Notes: generated from the sequence alone by a model not told the origin. Numbered from the stretch's first letter, positions 11,771 to 23,990 are shown. The stretch is 64,000 nucleotides of DNA from Breviolum minutum Mf 1.05b.01 (GCA_000507305.1 DF241069.1:62268-126267); one strand, 5' to 3'. Numbers and translations are program-made.

Positions 11771-12085
11771 ATGGCCTGTTCAAATTCGCTGATATTGGAG
11801 ATGACCCTTGAATTGGCGGGAGCAAACCTGTCGAGCAGTTTCACACTGAAAATATCTTACTGGCCTCGGGCTGCCGTTGATTTTTCAGCTGGTGGGAAGA
11901 GTGAACTGAAAACATGGGCTTTGGATGTTGGTTTTGACTTACCCACATCACATACAGAAATCCGTGAAATCATCACCAATTTTAATTTTGTTGATTCAGC
12001 CTTGGGACAGACTCAACGTTACGACTCTGAAAGACACCAAGATCTGCTGAAAGCCATTCTCTGCGTCAATTTCAACCTCTTGTAG
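11771..12085 (+). pseudogene. Exon relic KSELKTWALD...LRKAIL, best tandem copy
   Basis: A 104-codon open frame in unit 2. The second half, beginning just after an acceptor-like gttgatttttcag (ending 11888), recurs in units 1 (973-1133, broken by a 2-nt deletion), 4 (33655-33850) and 6 (55080-55280), ending FNLL before the same TAG in units 2 and 6. The divergent copy in unit 3 (22021-22160) aligns in the same frame, for example ILEIVITS against ILEIITNF and HQNLLRK against HQDLLKA. That is the main reason to choose this frame. The mix of L, I, D, E and K suggests helices. No known domain was recognised. Confidence 0.45.
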
Positions 12086-13415
12086 TGACTTTTTGCATAG
12101 GCACAAAACAGAACCACGACCCGAGAGACACCGACTGTAACAGGAATGAAGCAGCTATTACTTCACAATGAACTCCTCCACCCATGAGTTAGTACGTGAT
12201 AGCCAGCTTTTGCACAGAGTTAAGGACAAGTCATCAAGACGGATGAGAACAAATGAAATTGAAGCACTGAAGGGTTGAAAAATACCTGTAGCTTGTGGAC
12301 TCGAAAAACACCTTTCGCACCTACTCACTCAATGAAGCTGCTTCTAATTCCGCCTTTGGTAGGGTGATCTGGAAGCCAAGAAATGCTTACGAATGACAGG
12401 AATGGCTGAATCTATGATCACTCAGAGAGCTCTATCACACCTTAAGTTTGTCGAGCGCTAGGTGGGTCCAGGTTTGTCAAGGATTTACACAAAAGCTTTG
12501 TGACTTTTGCCCACGAAAAGGCAGCGCGGTTATCCAAACACTTGCGTGCATAACGCTGACCATCTGCTTGTGAAATCGGACACGAAGTCGCCATTTGGAA
12601 CCAGGCAGAAGAAAAGCTGCTTGGGAAAGTACAAAGCCTTCCACGTATCGACGTATGTGGTCTTTTATCTGCAGATCACAAATCATGAGAATGACTTCGA
12701 CTCAAATTCAATTGCACTCCAGGAAAAAGGATGATGCTGGTCCACCATGAGTGCGACTTCACTTCAGAAACATGAAAATGCCGCTTACATCAGCTTACCA
12801 TATATTCCTACACTCAGATTCAAGGGTTCTTCGTGAAAGTTTTGAACAGCTGCCATGAAGTTCAATGATGTTGACCATCTTCGTTTGGAGTTCCGCACAA
12901 CGTCCCCATTTGGAACCAGGCAGAAAAAAAAACTGCTCGGTGCCACCGTATGGGAAAATAAAAAGCCTTGCATGTACGTAATTTTCGTATATTTTCGTAT
13001 GAGAATGACTTCTACTCAAAAATTCAGACGCTTTCCTGGGAAAAGATGATGCTGGTCCATGACATCGACATCACTTCAAAACATGAGAAAGGCAGCAGCA
13101 ACGACGTTACCGGACTCGGACACTGGATTTGTTGATAGAATTCCTGGTTCCATCTGACCTAACAGCATTCGTTTACAAGATGTGCTTCTCATCCTTACAC
13201 GCCTTCGCTGCTTCCATGTGTCACACCACATGGAATGCACAAAAGCGAACCTGCCAATGCAGCTTTCATTGAGTCCCTGCAAACAGCACGAACTGTCACA
13301 GCTGAGTAATGGGACAAAGCGGGCTGATCGTGGAGCAAGTGCCTTCACACAGGAATGCATCACTCTGGCAATTTTGTTCATGTTTTTCACGAGCCAACCT
13401 CCAGCCCAGCTATCC

Positions 13416-13732
13416 AGACGTTTTCTGTGACGTTGGCGATCTGCGGGTGAAACCCTTCACAGAGTGACCATTTCGAACTGGGTGTGCTGCCACCGTATGG
13501 GAAAATGTGAAGCCTTCCAAATATGTACGCCATTTTCTGCTGGCAAAACAATGGTGAGAATCACTTCGACTCAAATTCAATTGCACCCCAGGAAAAAGGG
13601 TGCGGACTTGTTTTGNAAAAAATACCTCCCCCAGGAAAAAGGACAATGCTGGTCCACCATGAGTGGGACATCACTTCAAAACATGAGAAAGACAGTGACA
13701 AAATCACCAGGCTCGGATACTTGATGTGTTGA
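13416..13732 (+). other. Single-N join inside duplicated sequence
   Basis: A lone N at 13616 is flanked by two copies of ccccaggaaaaagg (13586-13599 and 13630-13644 approximately). This is the pattern left when an assembler or gap filler joins two overlapping contig ends without merging them. The exon relic here therefore has an unreliable length. Confidence 0.65.
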
Positions 13733-14028
13733 AAGAGTTTTTGGTAGCATTTGGCTAAGCATTGTCACATTGGAAAAGTTCGTCTCACTGTCACGCCTCC
13801 ACTCCTGCAGTACCAGTAGTAGCATCCGATAGAAGCAAAGTTAAACATGTCAAGGCAGCTTTCATTGAGTCCTTGCAAGCAGTTAAAAGCCACTTAGACT
13901 TAAACTGCAACAGTTGGTGGACCGGAAAAACCGTGCGGGTTACGGAGCGAACTGACACAAAGAATCCCAAGAGTGCATCACATTGCATCACTTTTGCAAT
14001 CTTATCATGCTTTTGCAGCTTGCACAGA

Positions 14029-14180
14029 AGGTGCACAGGATGCATGGAACACGGCCAAATCCACGCTAAGCTGGGTCGGACAGCTGCTCGGTCCTGGAAT
14101 ACATCCGCACGATGTCCGAACAGACCTTTCATGCAAGCAGTCCATGAATGAGGGGCAGCTCATCCTGATCCTTCATGAGC
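14029..14180 (+). pseudogene. Exon relic WNTAKSTLSWVGQLLGPG, unit 2
   Basis: The relic follows an acceptor-like gcttgcacag. One frame, WNTAKSTLSWVGQLLGPG then SCKQS..NEGQLILILH, stays open to a donor-like catgtaggt in units 4, 5 and 6 (35245-35396, 45655-45809, 56875-57021); here the donor has decayed. Unit 1 (3058-3190) is damaged by a deletion. The central relative at 28454-28606 has a 5-nt difference in the middle but shares the 3' frame (EGHLFLSILH) and a gt at the same place. Confidence 0.42.
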
Positions 14181-14186
14181 GGCCGG

Positions 14187-14870
14187 CCAAATTGTGCGCC
14201 TCTCCTGCATGACAAATTGGTAAACAAACACGTTTTACGCCTTCAGTTTCCCACTTCTTGCCTCTTTATCAGCTTCATCCGGCTTCATCCTGCAAGCAGA
14301 AGCGTCTGCAGGGATCCAAAAAACCCTGGGAGGAATCATGACCCATCGCAATGGATTACTTTTCGCCACCTGAGGTGCATCACTCTGCACCACGCCGCAG
14401 TAAGATGCATAACGACGAATAGATCCGAATATGTTTTGATCGATCACATTTCCTCAACTACGCATGGTGCCCTGTTTCAACACGTCCACATCTGATCTAT
14501 ACAGACTAGACATGTTCAAGTTGCCATACAGTGGCCATACGGCCCGTCAGGGAAGTAAGATGTATTTATTTCTTGCACAGTCAAGCTACCTTCTCTATCT
14601 TCACTTGTGCCACGATCGCCACGTAGCCAGGAAGCCAGCTAGGAAGGCAGTGCCTGGGTAAGCAGGGTCTGGGAGACAGGGGGTGGTAAGTCACCGATCA
14701 ACAACAGACCACGGTTTAAGCAGAAGTTCTGGAACTGCCGAGAAGGTCGGCAAAATGATGCCCGTGTCTTGCCACTAGGCATATTCCCTTAAGAAAACGA
14801 TAGCCAATCCCAAAAACGAGGCCCCTGCAAGTTGTCACATGGGAGAGGCGCGTAATTTTGGACATCGACC
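14187..14870 (-). repeat. Inverted segment in unit 2
   Basis: The stretch 14640-14870 is the reverse complement of unit 1 at about 3290-3450 plus 3765-3850: for example ggcatattcccttaagaaaa here against ttttcttaacggaatatgcc there. The direct-orientation copy stops at about 14213 (aaattgtgcgcctctcctgc), and the inverted end at 14845-14870 repeats the same sequence in opposite orientation, so the segment is flanked by ~27 bp inverted repeats. The middle (14220-14640) has no recognised counterpart. Confidence 0.72.
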
Positions 14871-16364
14871 ATCCAGTCCGCGGTGGATGGTGGGTGTCAC
14901 CAGCTTTTGGTCAGCCCAACATCTCGCAAATGCAATTAGAAGCTTCACATTTGCACAGGGATGCATCATGGCGTGCCGTTTAATCGAACTCTTTGACGTG
15001 TCTGTGTGCTACTGGTAGCCTGGATTCAAATAGATTTGTCTTAACTCTTTCCATGTGTAAACTTCTTTGGCCGCGCATGCTTCCTTACATTATACGGCAT
15101 TCTCTGTTTCTTTAGTTGCTGCCCAGCATTCCCCCGCTTCGTTAACACGCTCTTTGCAAAGCGACATTCCTACATGTCTCTCGATCTTCCTACATTCGCT
15201 CTGGCTTCGTTCTTTTTCCTAAAACTTAATGCTGGAGAATTCCCGAGAACAACAAGGTGTTTGTGACGGCATAATGTATTTTTTTGGTATTGTTTGAGAG
15301 GATCATTTTGGCACCCCTACAGACTATATATCTGTAAAATTTGCAAAATCTTTCAAATGGATATCGCCCTGAAAGCAAGAAGTACACTCCAGGGAACTAA
15401 CATATCCCCCAAAAATGGCATTTTGAAGATTTTTGAAGATGATTTTCCTTTTCCCAATGCGGGATATGTTAATTCCCTGGAGGGTATCGTTTTTGGATTA
15501 AGTAGTAAGTATCGTTTTCTCGGGCATGAGTTATGCATTCTCCAATGCAAATATGAAAGCGGAGCTTTTGCATACTGGCTCAATTGATTTGATTGGGCGT
15601 TGATTTTGATTCTGGCACTGAATTTATCAATCTCTGCAAAGAATCTGGCGTCAACGCCCGCTCTCACAGACTCCCCCACCAGGGTTTCTGTGAGTGCGCG
15701 CACCATGGCCGGCAGAGGCCTTGACGATTTCAATGCGATTTGGAATTGAGGCTGCAGAATAAAAGCAGGTCGCAGTGCCCCAGCCTGCCAATCTGACACC
15801 TGACAACCAATGGAGTGTCAGAAGGTATTCAAAGGGTTTCGATGGCCACTGCATTTCCGATAATTTGCTCTGCACATTTTGGCCGAAAAAATGGTAAGAG
15901 GTCCTGAGTCCTGATGCGCAGTTCGTCCCTTGGGACTCACTGGAGACAGTCAGTTCTTTTTGGCTTTTCAGGTGCTCACATTTTCTGCATAAAGTCCTCT
16001 TCGTTCTGTCTTGAAAGATGTAAGATGGAGTCACATAATAAGCCATGTTTTCGGGTGTTCTCGAAATCACTTCATGGGGGAGGGAATTTGGACTTAAGGC
16101 TGCAGAATGCTGCAGAATAAAAGCGGTGTCAGAAGTAGTATGCCCGTGTGAAAGACGACACAACAATAAGCCACGTTTTCAGGTGTTGTCGAGGATGAAA
16201 CTCTTTTGCGCTCAAAAATCTGAAGCATGGCAAGAACGTGCAAGCACTGGAGCTATGCCTTGCTCTCATGGCAGTGGCGTGCACACGCAAGCAGTCCTGC
16301 CAGGTGCAATATTCTCGTTCATTTAGTTGCATAAGCAAGTATTCCAAGGCGACTGCAAATAAGA

Positions 16365-16985
16365 TGACTTGTAGTGCGTACTTCGTGTTTAGCTGGGGGA
16401 AGTCTTAGTTAGTTTGAGTTACGTTTGTAAACTAAGACTTGACAAGGTCTTACTGAGTTTCACTCAACACACTGGCTGTGTGGACTTCGTGGCTCAAGAG
16501 CGACAGGTGAAAAAGGTCCGTGCCTCTTGTACGTGGTTTTCACATGGTAGCGGAAATGCCTTAGCTCAAGAACCTTTGGGAGAGATCTCTTTTTCTACCT
16601 GAAGAAAGTGTTGGAGACTTGAAGTTTTCCACTATGAAGTAATGAGACGTGGTCGAGATCCCAGCAGATCACCAAGTAGACAGAGAAGGCCTTCTTTGTG
16701 GGATAACCTCCGTGGAGCGCTTCCTAGAACAGGGATTCCAAGTGATGGTGACAGTCTTTACCGAAGGACTGAAGATCAGTTGCCCCCAGCAAGGTGGATT
16801 CTACTTGACTTCAATGATATTGGCAGTACAGGAGGTACTGTGGCAGAGTGAGCTCTGGAGGAACTGTTGGAGAAGGGGTCAGTGCATCTGCGGCTGTTGT
16901 TGTGACTGAGCCGTTACAGTAGGGGTTAGTGCGGGAACTGAGAGACCAGTTTGTTTTCTTCATCTGCGTCTTTACCAGTGTCTTC
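16365..16985. other. Unit 2-specific insertion
   Basis: This ~620 bp stretch has no counterpart at the matching place in other units, where sequence passes directly from the ctgcaaataagatg module to the ggccaaccgagattg module. It holds an 11-bp inverted repeat (16400-16410 and 16430-16440, aagtcttagtt) and one open frame of interest (16642-16851). I see no terminal repeats or target duplication that would prove a transposon. Confidence 0.55.
16642..16851 (+). CDS. Arg/Ser-rich open frame in the unit 2 insertion
   Basis: A 69-codon open frame with a basic start, MRRGRDPSRSPSRQRR, then SLWDNLRG and RWILLDFNDIGSTGGT before TGA. The RS-rich start resembles low-complexity leaders of splicing factors or of some retroelement polyproteins, but nothing after it is diagnostic. 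An overlapping frame (16649-16909, 86 codons) is also open, so coding is not proven. After the stop, another frame continues with glycine/serine/alanine-rich sequence, as if a frameshift separates two parts of one protein. Treat it as a possible fragment of a transferred gene or element. Confidence 0.25.
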   Translation: MRRGRDPSRSPSRQRRPSLWDNLRGALPRTGIPSDGDSLYRRTEDQLPPARWILLDFNDIGSTGGTVAE

Positions 16986-18394
16986 ACCTTTGGGAGATCC
17001 GTCAAATTAAATTCTTGCTCAAAATCACACTTCCCCCGCTTTGGCCAACCGAGATTGAAAGGGTCTGATGCGCAGTCCTTTGAAACGAAAAGTTGTTGCT
17101 TTAAAGAGTGCTGTTGCATCTTGTTTGATATACCGCACCGATATGCCTTTTTGCCAACGGGTACTTTGCAATGTGAAAGGAGCGCATTGCTGCCAGCAAC
17201 TTTCTTGAATTGGTTTGGCGTGGGGCCCCAAAGACTTGTGAAAGAGTAGTGGTAGGGCGTCCCAAATAACAGAGAAGCCGAGGTGATCGGCAACACTTAT
17301 TTGGACTCAAGGCTGCGGAACATGAGCAGGTCGCCGTGCCCGCAGCTCTTCATGTGATTGGCGTATTGGCAAGCAACGGGTATCATTTTGCTGACCCTCT
17401 CAGCATTTCCGGCACTTCTTCCTAGAATTGTTTGTACTGACCACTGATCTGCCACGAACTGCTGATGGACACCCAAACATGGTACTGGACCCTTTTAGGA
17501 TGAGTCAAGGAGATTGAAGTTTGGGAGTGTTGCTCGCTCGAACTTTGGCTGATACAAGGAGGCACTCGTCAAATCTTTCCATCTCTTGATGCAGCTGTCT
17601 CGCTTTAAATTCGCTGAAACAGTGGGCATAGCTGCATAGCCTTTCTCAAAGGAGTCACCGTGCTGCAAAAAAAACGCTTATACCTCAGATGAACCTACCA
17701 GTGCCCCAACAACACGGCAACAGCAAGCTCCCGTCGGAATGGAAAAACACGACCGATTCAAAGACTTGGGTGCACAAGGTGTTCTTAACTTGTCTTTTTC
17801 CTCTGCAATACCGCTTTAATTGAACTGTGATCTGTCTCGCACAAATCTCAGTGGAACATGACAGGTCCCACAGGAAGTGGCCCGTTGGATGCCTTGTGGA
17901 ATGAACCCGGTGAGATTGGTGAAGGGATCTATCTGACCATTTCACCGATGGTGTCCATCCATCTCAGCCTTTTTTTGGAAAGTTAGAAAAACACAACCGA
18001 TTCAAAGACTCGGGCGCACAACAGGCTTGACATCAGGTGTTCGTGCCATCCGTCCAGGAGCATCTACATTGCGTGCAATGCCATTCTAGACATGCCCAGG
18101 AATGGTCTGGGAGGGCCAGGCATCCTGGACCTTTTGGAGCTAGGGCAACTAGCACCTCAAATCATGCAGCTTCCTATGAGCAAAGTGAAGACCATCTGCA
18201 ACTAAACGCTTCATTACCTTAATGCTAGACTTCGAGAGGCGATTTATTTTACAGCTGTTCTGACAAAGACGGTTTATTAGGGAAGAGTGTTTATTTGTCC
18301 TTTTTATGTGCACCGCCAATTGATAGTTTTGTTCACCTTTTTCCATTTCAAGTATCCATAAATATGCATTCCCAAAATTTGAGGCTTAATTTAG

Positions 18395-18485
18395 TGGTTT
18401 TTTAGGGTACCCCGATCCACGGCAAAAAGCAGCCGCTCCGCGGCAATAAACATCCGTTCCACGGAAATAAACGGGGTTCCACGGT
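18395..18485. repeat. Short ccacgg / aataaac repeat cluster
   Basis: Four imperfect copies of a (c)cacgg + (c)aaTAAAc(at)ccg(t)t-like unit, e.g. ttccacggaaataaacgggg. It lies between the 7.9 kb-offset and 8.0 kb-offset modules of unit 2 only. It shares the taaacgggg word with the unit 1 minisatellite at 3460-3740. Confidence 0.5.
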
Positions 18486-18733
18486 TTGTCCATCTTCAAC
18501 TAACGCTTCATTGCCTTAATGCCCTCAGAACATGACTTTTCCCACACCTCCTCCATTTTTGTGGCACATGGAGAGTTGCTTTGCCTATGATACAGTGAGC
18601 TGGAAACTCCTTCCTAGCACTTTTGGCACAAATCCCTCTCAGGTGAGACTGGAAACTTCCATGCCTGGTGGGGTTGCGGGCCAGGGATTCACTAAAGCGC
18701 CATCGCAGTGAAGCCAAAGATTCGACTTTCTCT

Positions 18734-19830
18734 GGGACAAGGAGATGAGATTCAAAATTTCAACATGCTACCCGTCTTCAACGTACAATCTTTTGCCACA
18801 GGGAATGGAGATTTGTCCCGAAAATGGCAAACGGTCTAAAGCGGCACGATCCCATCTGCTGGATCTTCCCTCCAGCAATTTGGACATACAAAGCACAAGG
18901 AATAAAACTGGACAAACACGCATATGACTGACGGTTCTTCACTGAAAGCTACCGGACCGAGTTTTCCCACACCTCCATGTTCTTTGACTGAAGGACAATG
19001 CTTTGCCTATTGTAGAGTAAGCTAAAAAATCGTTGCAGGCCCATGTCTGAGAAATTTCATGGAGCAACGACAGCTGTGGAATGAGCCACTTGCCGTGACA
19101 GGGAAATGAGAAGTCAAAATTTGAACATGCAGCCGTCTTCAATGTACAATCTTTTGCCACAGGGAAATGGAGATTTGTCCTGAAAATGGCAAATGGTCTA
19201 AAGCGGCACGATCGCATCTGCTGGATCTTCTCTCCAGCGATTTGGACATACAAAGCACAAGGAATAAAACTGGACAAACACGCATATGACTGACGGTTCT
19301 TCACTGAAAGCTACCGGACCGAGTTTTCCCACACCTCCATGTTCTTTGACTGAAGGACAATGCTTTGCCTATTGTAGAGTAAGCTAAAAAATCGTTGCAG
19401 GCCCATGTCTGAGAAATTTCATGGAGCAACGACAGCTGTGGAATGAGCCACTTGCCGTGACAGGGAAATGAGAAGTCAAAATTTGAACATGCAGCCGTCT
19501 TCAACGTACAATCTTTTGCAGCAGGAAAGAGGAAGTTGGGCCCCAAAAATTTCAAATGGTCTAAAGTGCCACGATCCCATCTGCTGGATCTTCTCTCCAG
19601 CGATTTGGACATACAAAGCACAAGGAATAAAACTGGACAAACACGTATATGACTGACGGTTCTTCACTGAAAGCAACCGGACCGAGTTTTCCCACACCTC
19701 CAATTTCTTTGACTGAAGGACAATGCTTTGCTTATTGTAGAGTGAACTGGAAATTCCTTGCATGCCCTTGTCTGATAGATTTCATAGAGCAACGACAGCT
19801 GCGAAATGAGCCACTTGCAGTGGCACTACT
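18734..19830 (+). repeat. Three-copy tandem repeat, ~362 bp period
   Basis: The copies start near gggacaaggagatgag (18734) and cagggaaatgagaag (19099 and 19461). The second and third share long identical runs from aataaaactggacaaacacg (19262, 19627) backwards and forwards. Each contains the exon-like frame that in other units reads FAYCRVSWKF. A related pair with a ~317 bp spacing occurs in unit 4 (41041 and 41358). Confidence 0.85.
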
Positions 19831-21105
19831 TTTCAGCCGTGCCAAAATACGTTCATTTCTCTTATTTTCAAAAGAATTTGGCAGTTGAACTGAAGTCAGA
19901 CAATTGCTTAATTCCCGAGGGGCCAAATCTAAATCATGGCCGATGATCAAAGATTACGACTGCTCTTCATGGCTGAACAGAAAACGACCTGCAAAGAGGC
20001 GACATGCCAAGATCTGACTGATCATCGTGCACTCCTTAGACAACTTCATACGATCAGAACTGCCAGCTTGGAAGAGCGACATGGCAGAGAAAGAGCTTGG
20101 AAAGCGGAGAAAAATGTGATACAAATTGAGAACCTGAGAACCATTCTATACAATCCTACAATTTCGCTCACGTTAACAAGCAAGAATATGACCAAATTGG
20201 AACCTCAAACCTAAATATACAGTACAATTCAATATTATGATTCTGATTCATTGAGTTCGAACCATTCTTCATCGAATCATACTATTCAATCCTGGGGCAT
20301 GGTGTCGGAGTTTTCTTCGTGATGGTGAACAGACTTTGGTCCAAAGTGTCTACTTTCTTCAGACCCCAAAAGGCTATGGGAAGCAAAACCAACATCCAAA
20401 CGAAACAATCATCGGTGCATGTTCTCAGGAAGGAGAAACAAACATAACAATCTGGATGTTGCATGCTGAAATTATCCAAATCTGATTCCACATACAGTAC
20501 TATTCGTCTCAATTCCGCAAAGATTTGATTCGACAGTGACATATCTAAAATAGATGAAACGATCTTGATATTCAAACATCACAGATTTGCTTCCATGCTC
20601 CAATAATTCACCTCTTCGATTCAAATATGTTCAAATCACACATTCAGCAGCAAGAGCCAGCAGCAGCATGTTTTCCACCTTCGCCACATTCTCCTGCGGT
20701 GCTCCTGGCAAGGGCTGCTAACCCTGCTCTGCAATCAACATGGCCGGAATGTCACTTCTTCCACCAGGGTAGCATCATGTTAATACAAAGGCTTCTAAAT
20801 GTTCTGCTAGAACTCATCAACGCATTGTTTTTACATGTTTTTACAATTGTTGGCGGCCCCTCTTAGCCTCCACCTTTCCGGACATCAAGTTTGATACAGC
20901 AATGCAGCAACGTTTCAACCGCAGCGCTAGATCTTGAATCTTCAAATGACTAGGCCATGTTGGACTCTGCCTTTACGCCAAAGGTCAGGTCCAAGTTCTA
21001 CAAGCATGACAGATATGAGGGACCCCGTTCTTGCACCTCATTGCGCTGCAGCTGAGACGATTTGGCACCATGCCAATGTTTGTCAAAACGGCTGTCACAG
21101 ACATT

Positions 21106-23720
21106 CATCGCTGTGATTCTTGTGCGATGTGACAAGCACGTGCCGGGTACTCGAAACATCTCGAAAACAGGTCACTTTCATCCGTGCATTGGAAGTGGGA
21201 CAAATTGACTCAGGGTCAACTGCTGGTGCTACACTTTGCAATACTTCATTTGGCCAGAACAAGAGCGGAATAAGATGGACCTATCGTCATTGGAAGTTTC
21301 TGTCTCACCCGCAGGTGCCGGCCTGTGCTCTTGCCAGCAGGCTGCAGTCGAAGTTCATCTCTCGTCAGTCGGTACAAAGACTGCTTCAAACCAATGGTGC
21401 TTCATTTTCCAGGCTCACCTCTTCGACCATCCGGATCTGCTTCTGTGTTTTTAGGACCGTGCCGAAGCACATGTTGATGCAAAACTGGCAGAAATTGTAT
21501 TTCACAGTTGCAAGCTGGCTTGCCTTGTGAGGAGGACCTTTGCATCTTCCTTTGATGGAGCTACTGCAATGTCAATTTTGGGATGGTTGAGGCCTGTCTA
21601 CCCCCCCAGCTGAGACGCGAAACATCGCGAAACTGTGGTGCATACAGAATCAAGCTGAAATTTCGAGACTGAGAATCAAGTTTGGAGATCTCCCACGTTG
21701 AGTGAGAAGCTGCTTGAAACAGAAACCTACACAAAACTGAAAATTTCCCCTCCGTTCCTGCGAGCCTTGTGAATCTAGTGCCTACTGAACGTGAGCCAAG
21801 CAAAAGAGGTCTTGGAGGGTCTTATAACCTTGGGAATACGCAGTGGCGATGAGCAGCAGAAAGGTGATTTCAAGACACCTGCTTTAATGGCAAACATTTT
21901 GGTCTTCCCGCTCAGTTCGAAGAAAACAATGGAACAATTTCTTTCGGAGGCCTTTCACGTGGCCTTTTCAAATTCGCTGATCACAAAGATGATGGTTGCT
22001 GTGTGTCTGTGTTTTTCCGATATCAGAAGCGTCAATTTTGGAAATTGTCATCACTTCCGTTGTTTTAGCCCTCGGACGGACTAAATTTCACGAGCCAGAA
22101 AAACACCAGAACTTGCTGAGGAAAACCTTCGTTCTGTCATCCACTTGTCATCCCTTTTTGCAGAAGCACAAAGCAGAGTCACGACCCGAGATACACTGAC
22201 TGCACCAGGAATGAGGCAGCGACTACTTCCCAATGAACTCCTCCACCCAATTGGTATGTGAGGTATGCGATAGCCAGCTTTTGCGCAAGTTCCAGTGGCA
22301 GATTTAAGAACAGCTCATCAAGATGGGACGAGAACAAATGAAGTTACTTAGACTCTGCAAATAAACATTGTGCAGCGTTTTGACTGGACACGCAACACAA
22401 TTCTCGACGAATCACTTCACGAAATTGCTTCCCGTTCCACATGTTGCACGGTGATCTTGAAACCCAAAAATGCTGGTTGAGGGCAGGAATGACCGGATCA
22501 AGTATCACACCTTGAGTCTGTTGAGCGATGCTGAGTTCGTTTGCACAGTTCTTTGTGTCAACATAGGGGCCCAGAATGAAATCAAAAAACCTTCCAAAGG
22601 CCAGTAATTCAGCTTTTTGCACTTTTGCATGCCAGCACAAGTCCAGCGATGCGTTTCGCAACCAAAGCATCTGGAATCTAGAGCTATGTCTCTTCAGGAA
22701 AGATACTAGATTCCCAAGAGCTTGTACCAGCATCAGAGATTACCTGTCTTCATGGCACTTCATCGGGAAACGACCTTCAAAAAGACGAGAAGTCAATATC
22801 TGCCTGACCATCCTGCACTCCATGGACAGCCTTGTACAATGAGACCAACGAGTTTGGAACGGCGACATGGCAAAGGCAAAGGTTGAGATGGGAAGCAACA
22901 CAAATCGAGACAGAAATGTTGAAAACCATGTTGCAGAAATTCTGAGATGTTAATATCAAAGAGTATGACAGAAGCAGGATCAGAACCCACCAGGTACAAA
23001 CAGATGATATTCATGTTCTTCCTTTGATTGTGATTTTTCACCATACTTTTCAAACCCAGCATAGTGTCTGTGTCTGTTCGTCATGATTTGCCTAGAAGCT
23101 TTCACTCGTAGAAACAGATCTATCATGATCTATATCTATTTCATACTGCTTTGAATCTGGATACGTTCAATCATTTCGGTGTGCAAAAGGGCAAAAACAT
23201 CAGGAGCTGAGTAGCCAAAAAGCGGAACATTACAAAATGACTCAACATATCATAGACTCCAAATGGCTACGGGAAGCTACCAATATCTCATGAAAATCAT
23301 CAAACAAAACACATTGAGATCATCAAAAATCACGGATCAGCTTCGATTTCATGCTCTAATGATTGCATTTGCACTACCGTTTTGATTCAAATCTTTTTGA
23401 AGACCACAACCCAGCAACATCATAACATACGTCCTTTGTCCTTTTCCTTCGCGGCCGATTCTCCTTTAGTGCTTCCTGAAAATTGTCGCTAATCAGATTC
23501 TGCAATGGGCTCACCGGGATCACAACTTGTTTTTCAAGGGTGTCATCACAATATGAATACTTACAAGGCTTGCAAATTTGCTGCAAGAGCCGATCAAAGT
23601 GCGGTTTTGACATGTTTTCACAATTTGCTGGCGACCCTCGCAGAAACTCCTTGTTTCTTGGTATTGAGACTGCTGCATCCTACCTTTCGACCGCATACTA
23701 GATCGCAAATCTTCGAATGA
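21106..23720 (+). repeat. Array unit 3, internally deleted and divergent
   Basis: The landmark and first ~900 bp resemble the other units closely. From about 21990 similarity drops but the order still follows unit offsets 1040-1560. At about 22560 the sequence jumps to what is offset ~9450 in unit 1 (the end-of-unit exon relic and following A/T-rich stretch) and runs to 23720. About 8 kb of interior is missing. The divergent half is useful as an outgroup: it keeps an exon-like frame at 22021-22125 (ILEIVITSVV) matching ILEIITNFVD elsewhere, and one at 22690-22832 (GKRPSKRRE) matching GKRSAKRRE at 42500. Confidence 0.75.
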
Positions 23721-23888
23721 CTAGAGGCCATTTTCGTTGGCATCTTAGTTGGCCACAACCAACGGGAAACCATCAATGGACTAGCACATGAACTGTTTGG
23801 GCTCTTTCATTTACTATATGGTACGACTGTGCGACCTTGTACCTAGCTTTTGCATCCGAGATACTGCACTTGATGTCAGCACAACGAC

Positions 23889-23990
23889 TTGGAAGGGCAC
23901 GCAACTCTTGACGCTGCATGGATGGGACGGCAGGCAACGAGTCAGTGGCTCATCAATGTGAACAAAGGCGCTGGGGGAAATTGCAATGGT
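23889..23990 (+). other. Exon-like frame LEGHATLDAAW...SQWLIN (first copy)
   Basis: A 34-codon open frame ending at TGA 23991. It shares LEGHA.L and a downstream WLIN with the next feature, with one codon more or less between them, so the two look like a tandem exon duplication with a 269-bp period. A second frame (23968-24078, ALGEIAMVDISMHKKA, ending LLHS before TAG) overlaps its 3' part and also looks protein-like; I cannot decide between them. Confidence 0.35.

Larger units (their letters stand above)
10864..21105 (+). repeat. Array unit 2 (about 10.2 kb)
   Basis: Second direct copy of the unit, opening with the same landmark. It follows the module order of unit 1 but lacks the 3.5 kb minisatellite. 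It carries an inverted segment (about 14213-14870), a private insertion (about 16365-16985) and a three-fold repeat of about 362 bp (18734-19830). A single N at 13616 sits inside a short duplicated sequence. The first 300 bp are closest to unit 7 (shared acaaattgacggagggtcaa). Confidence 0.88.

Noticed and set aside
13791-14132. 113-codon minus-strand frame
   Set aside because: It is the shadow of the + strand WNTAKST exon relic and the preceding module; in other units it is broken.
15353-16166. Two overlapping frames of 148 and 171 codons on the minus strand
   Set aside because: They span several modules that in other units are + strand exon relics and spacer, and matching minus frames elsewhere are short and differently broken. 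Only the short VHASFF.EID.FTAR piece recurs, and it is reported as an inversion.
16811-17296. 161-codon minus-strand frame
   Set aside because: It crosses the border between the unit 2 insertion and an ordinary array module, so it cannot be an old gene; composition is not protein-like.
19936-20214. 92-codon ATG frame SLEERHGRERAWKAEK as the real exon
   Set aside because: Open here, but broken in the other units at several points; the alternative frame has a matching 3-nt indel copy and is listed instead, with the doubt stated.
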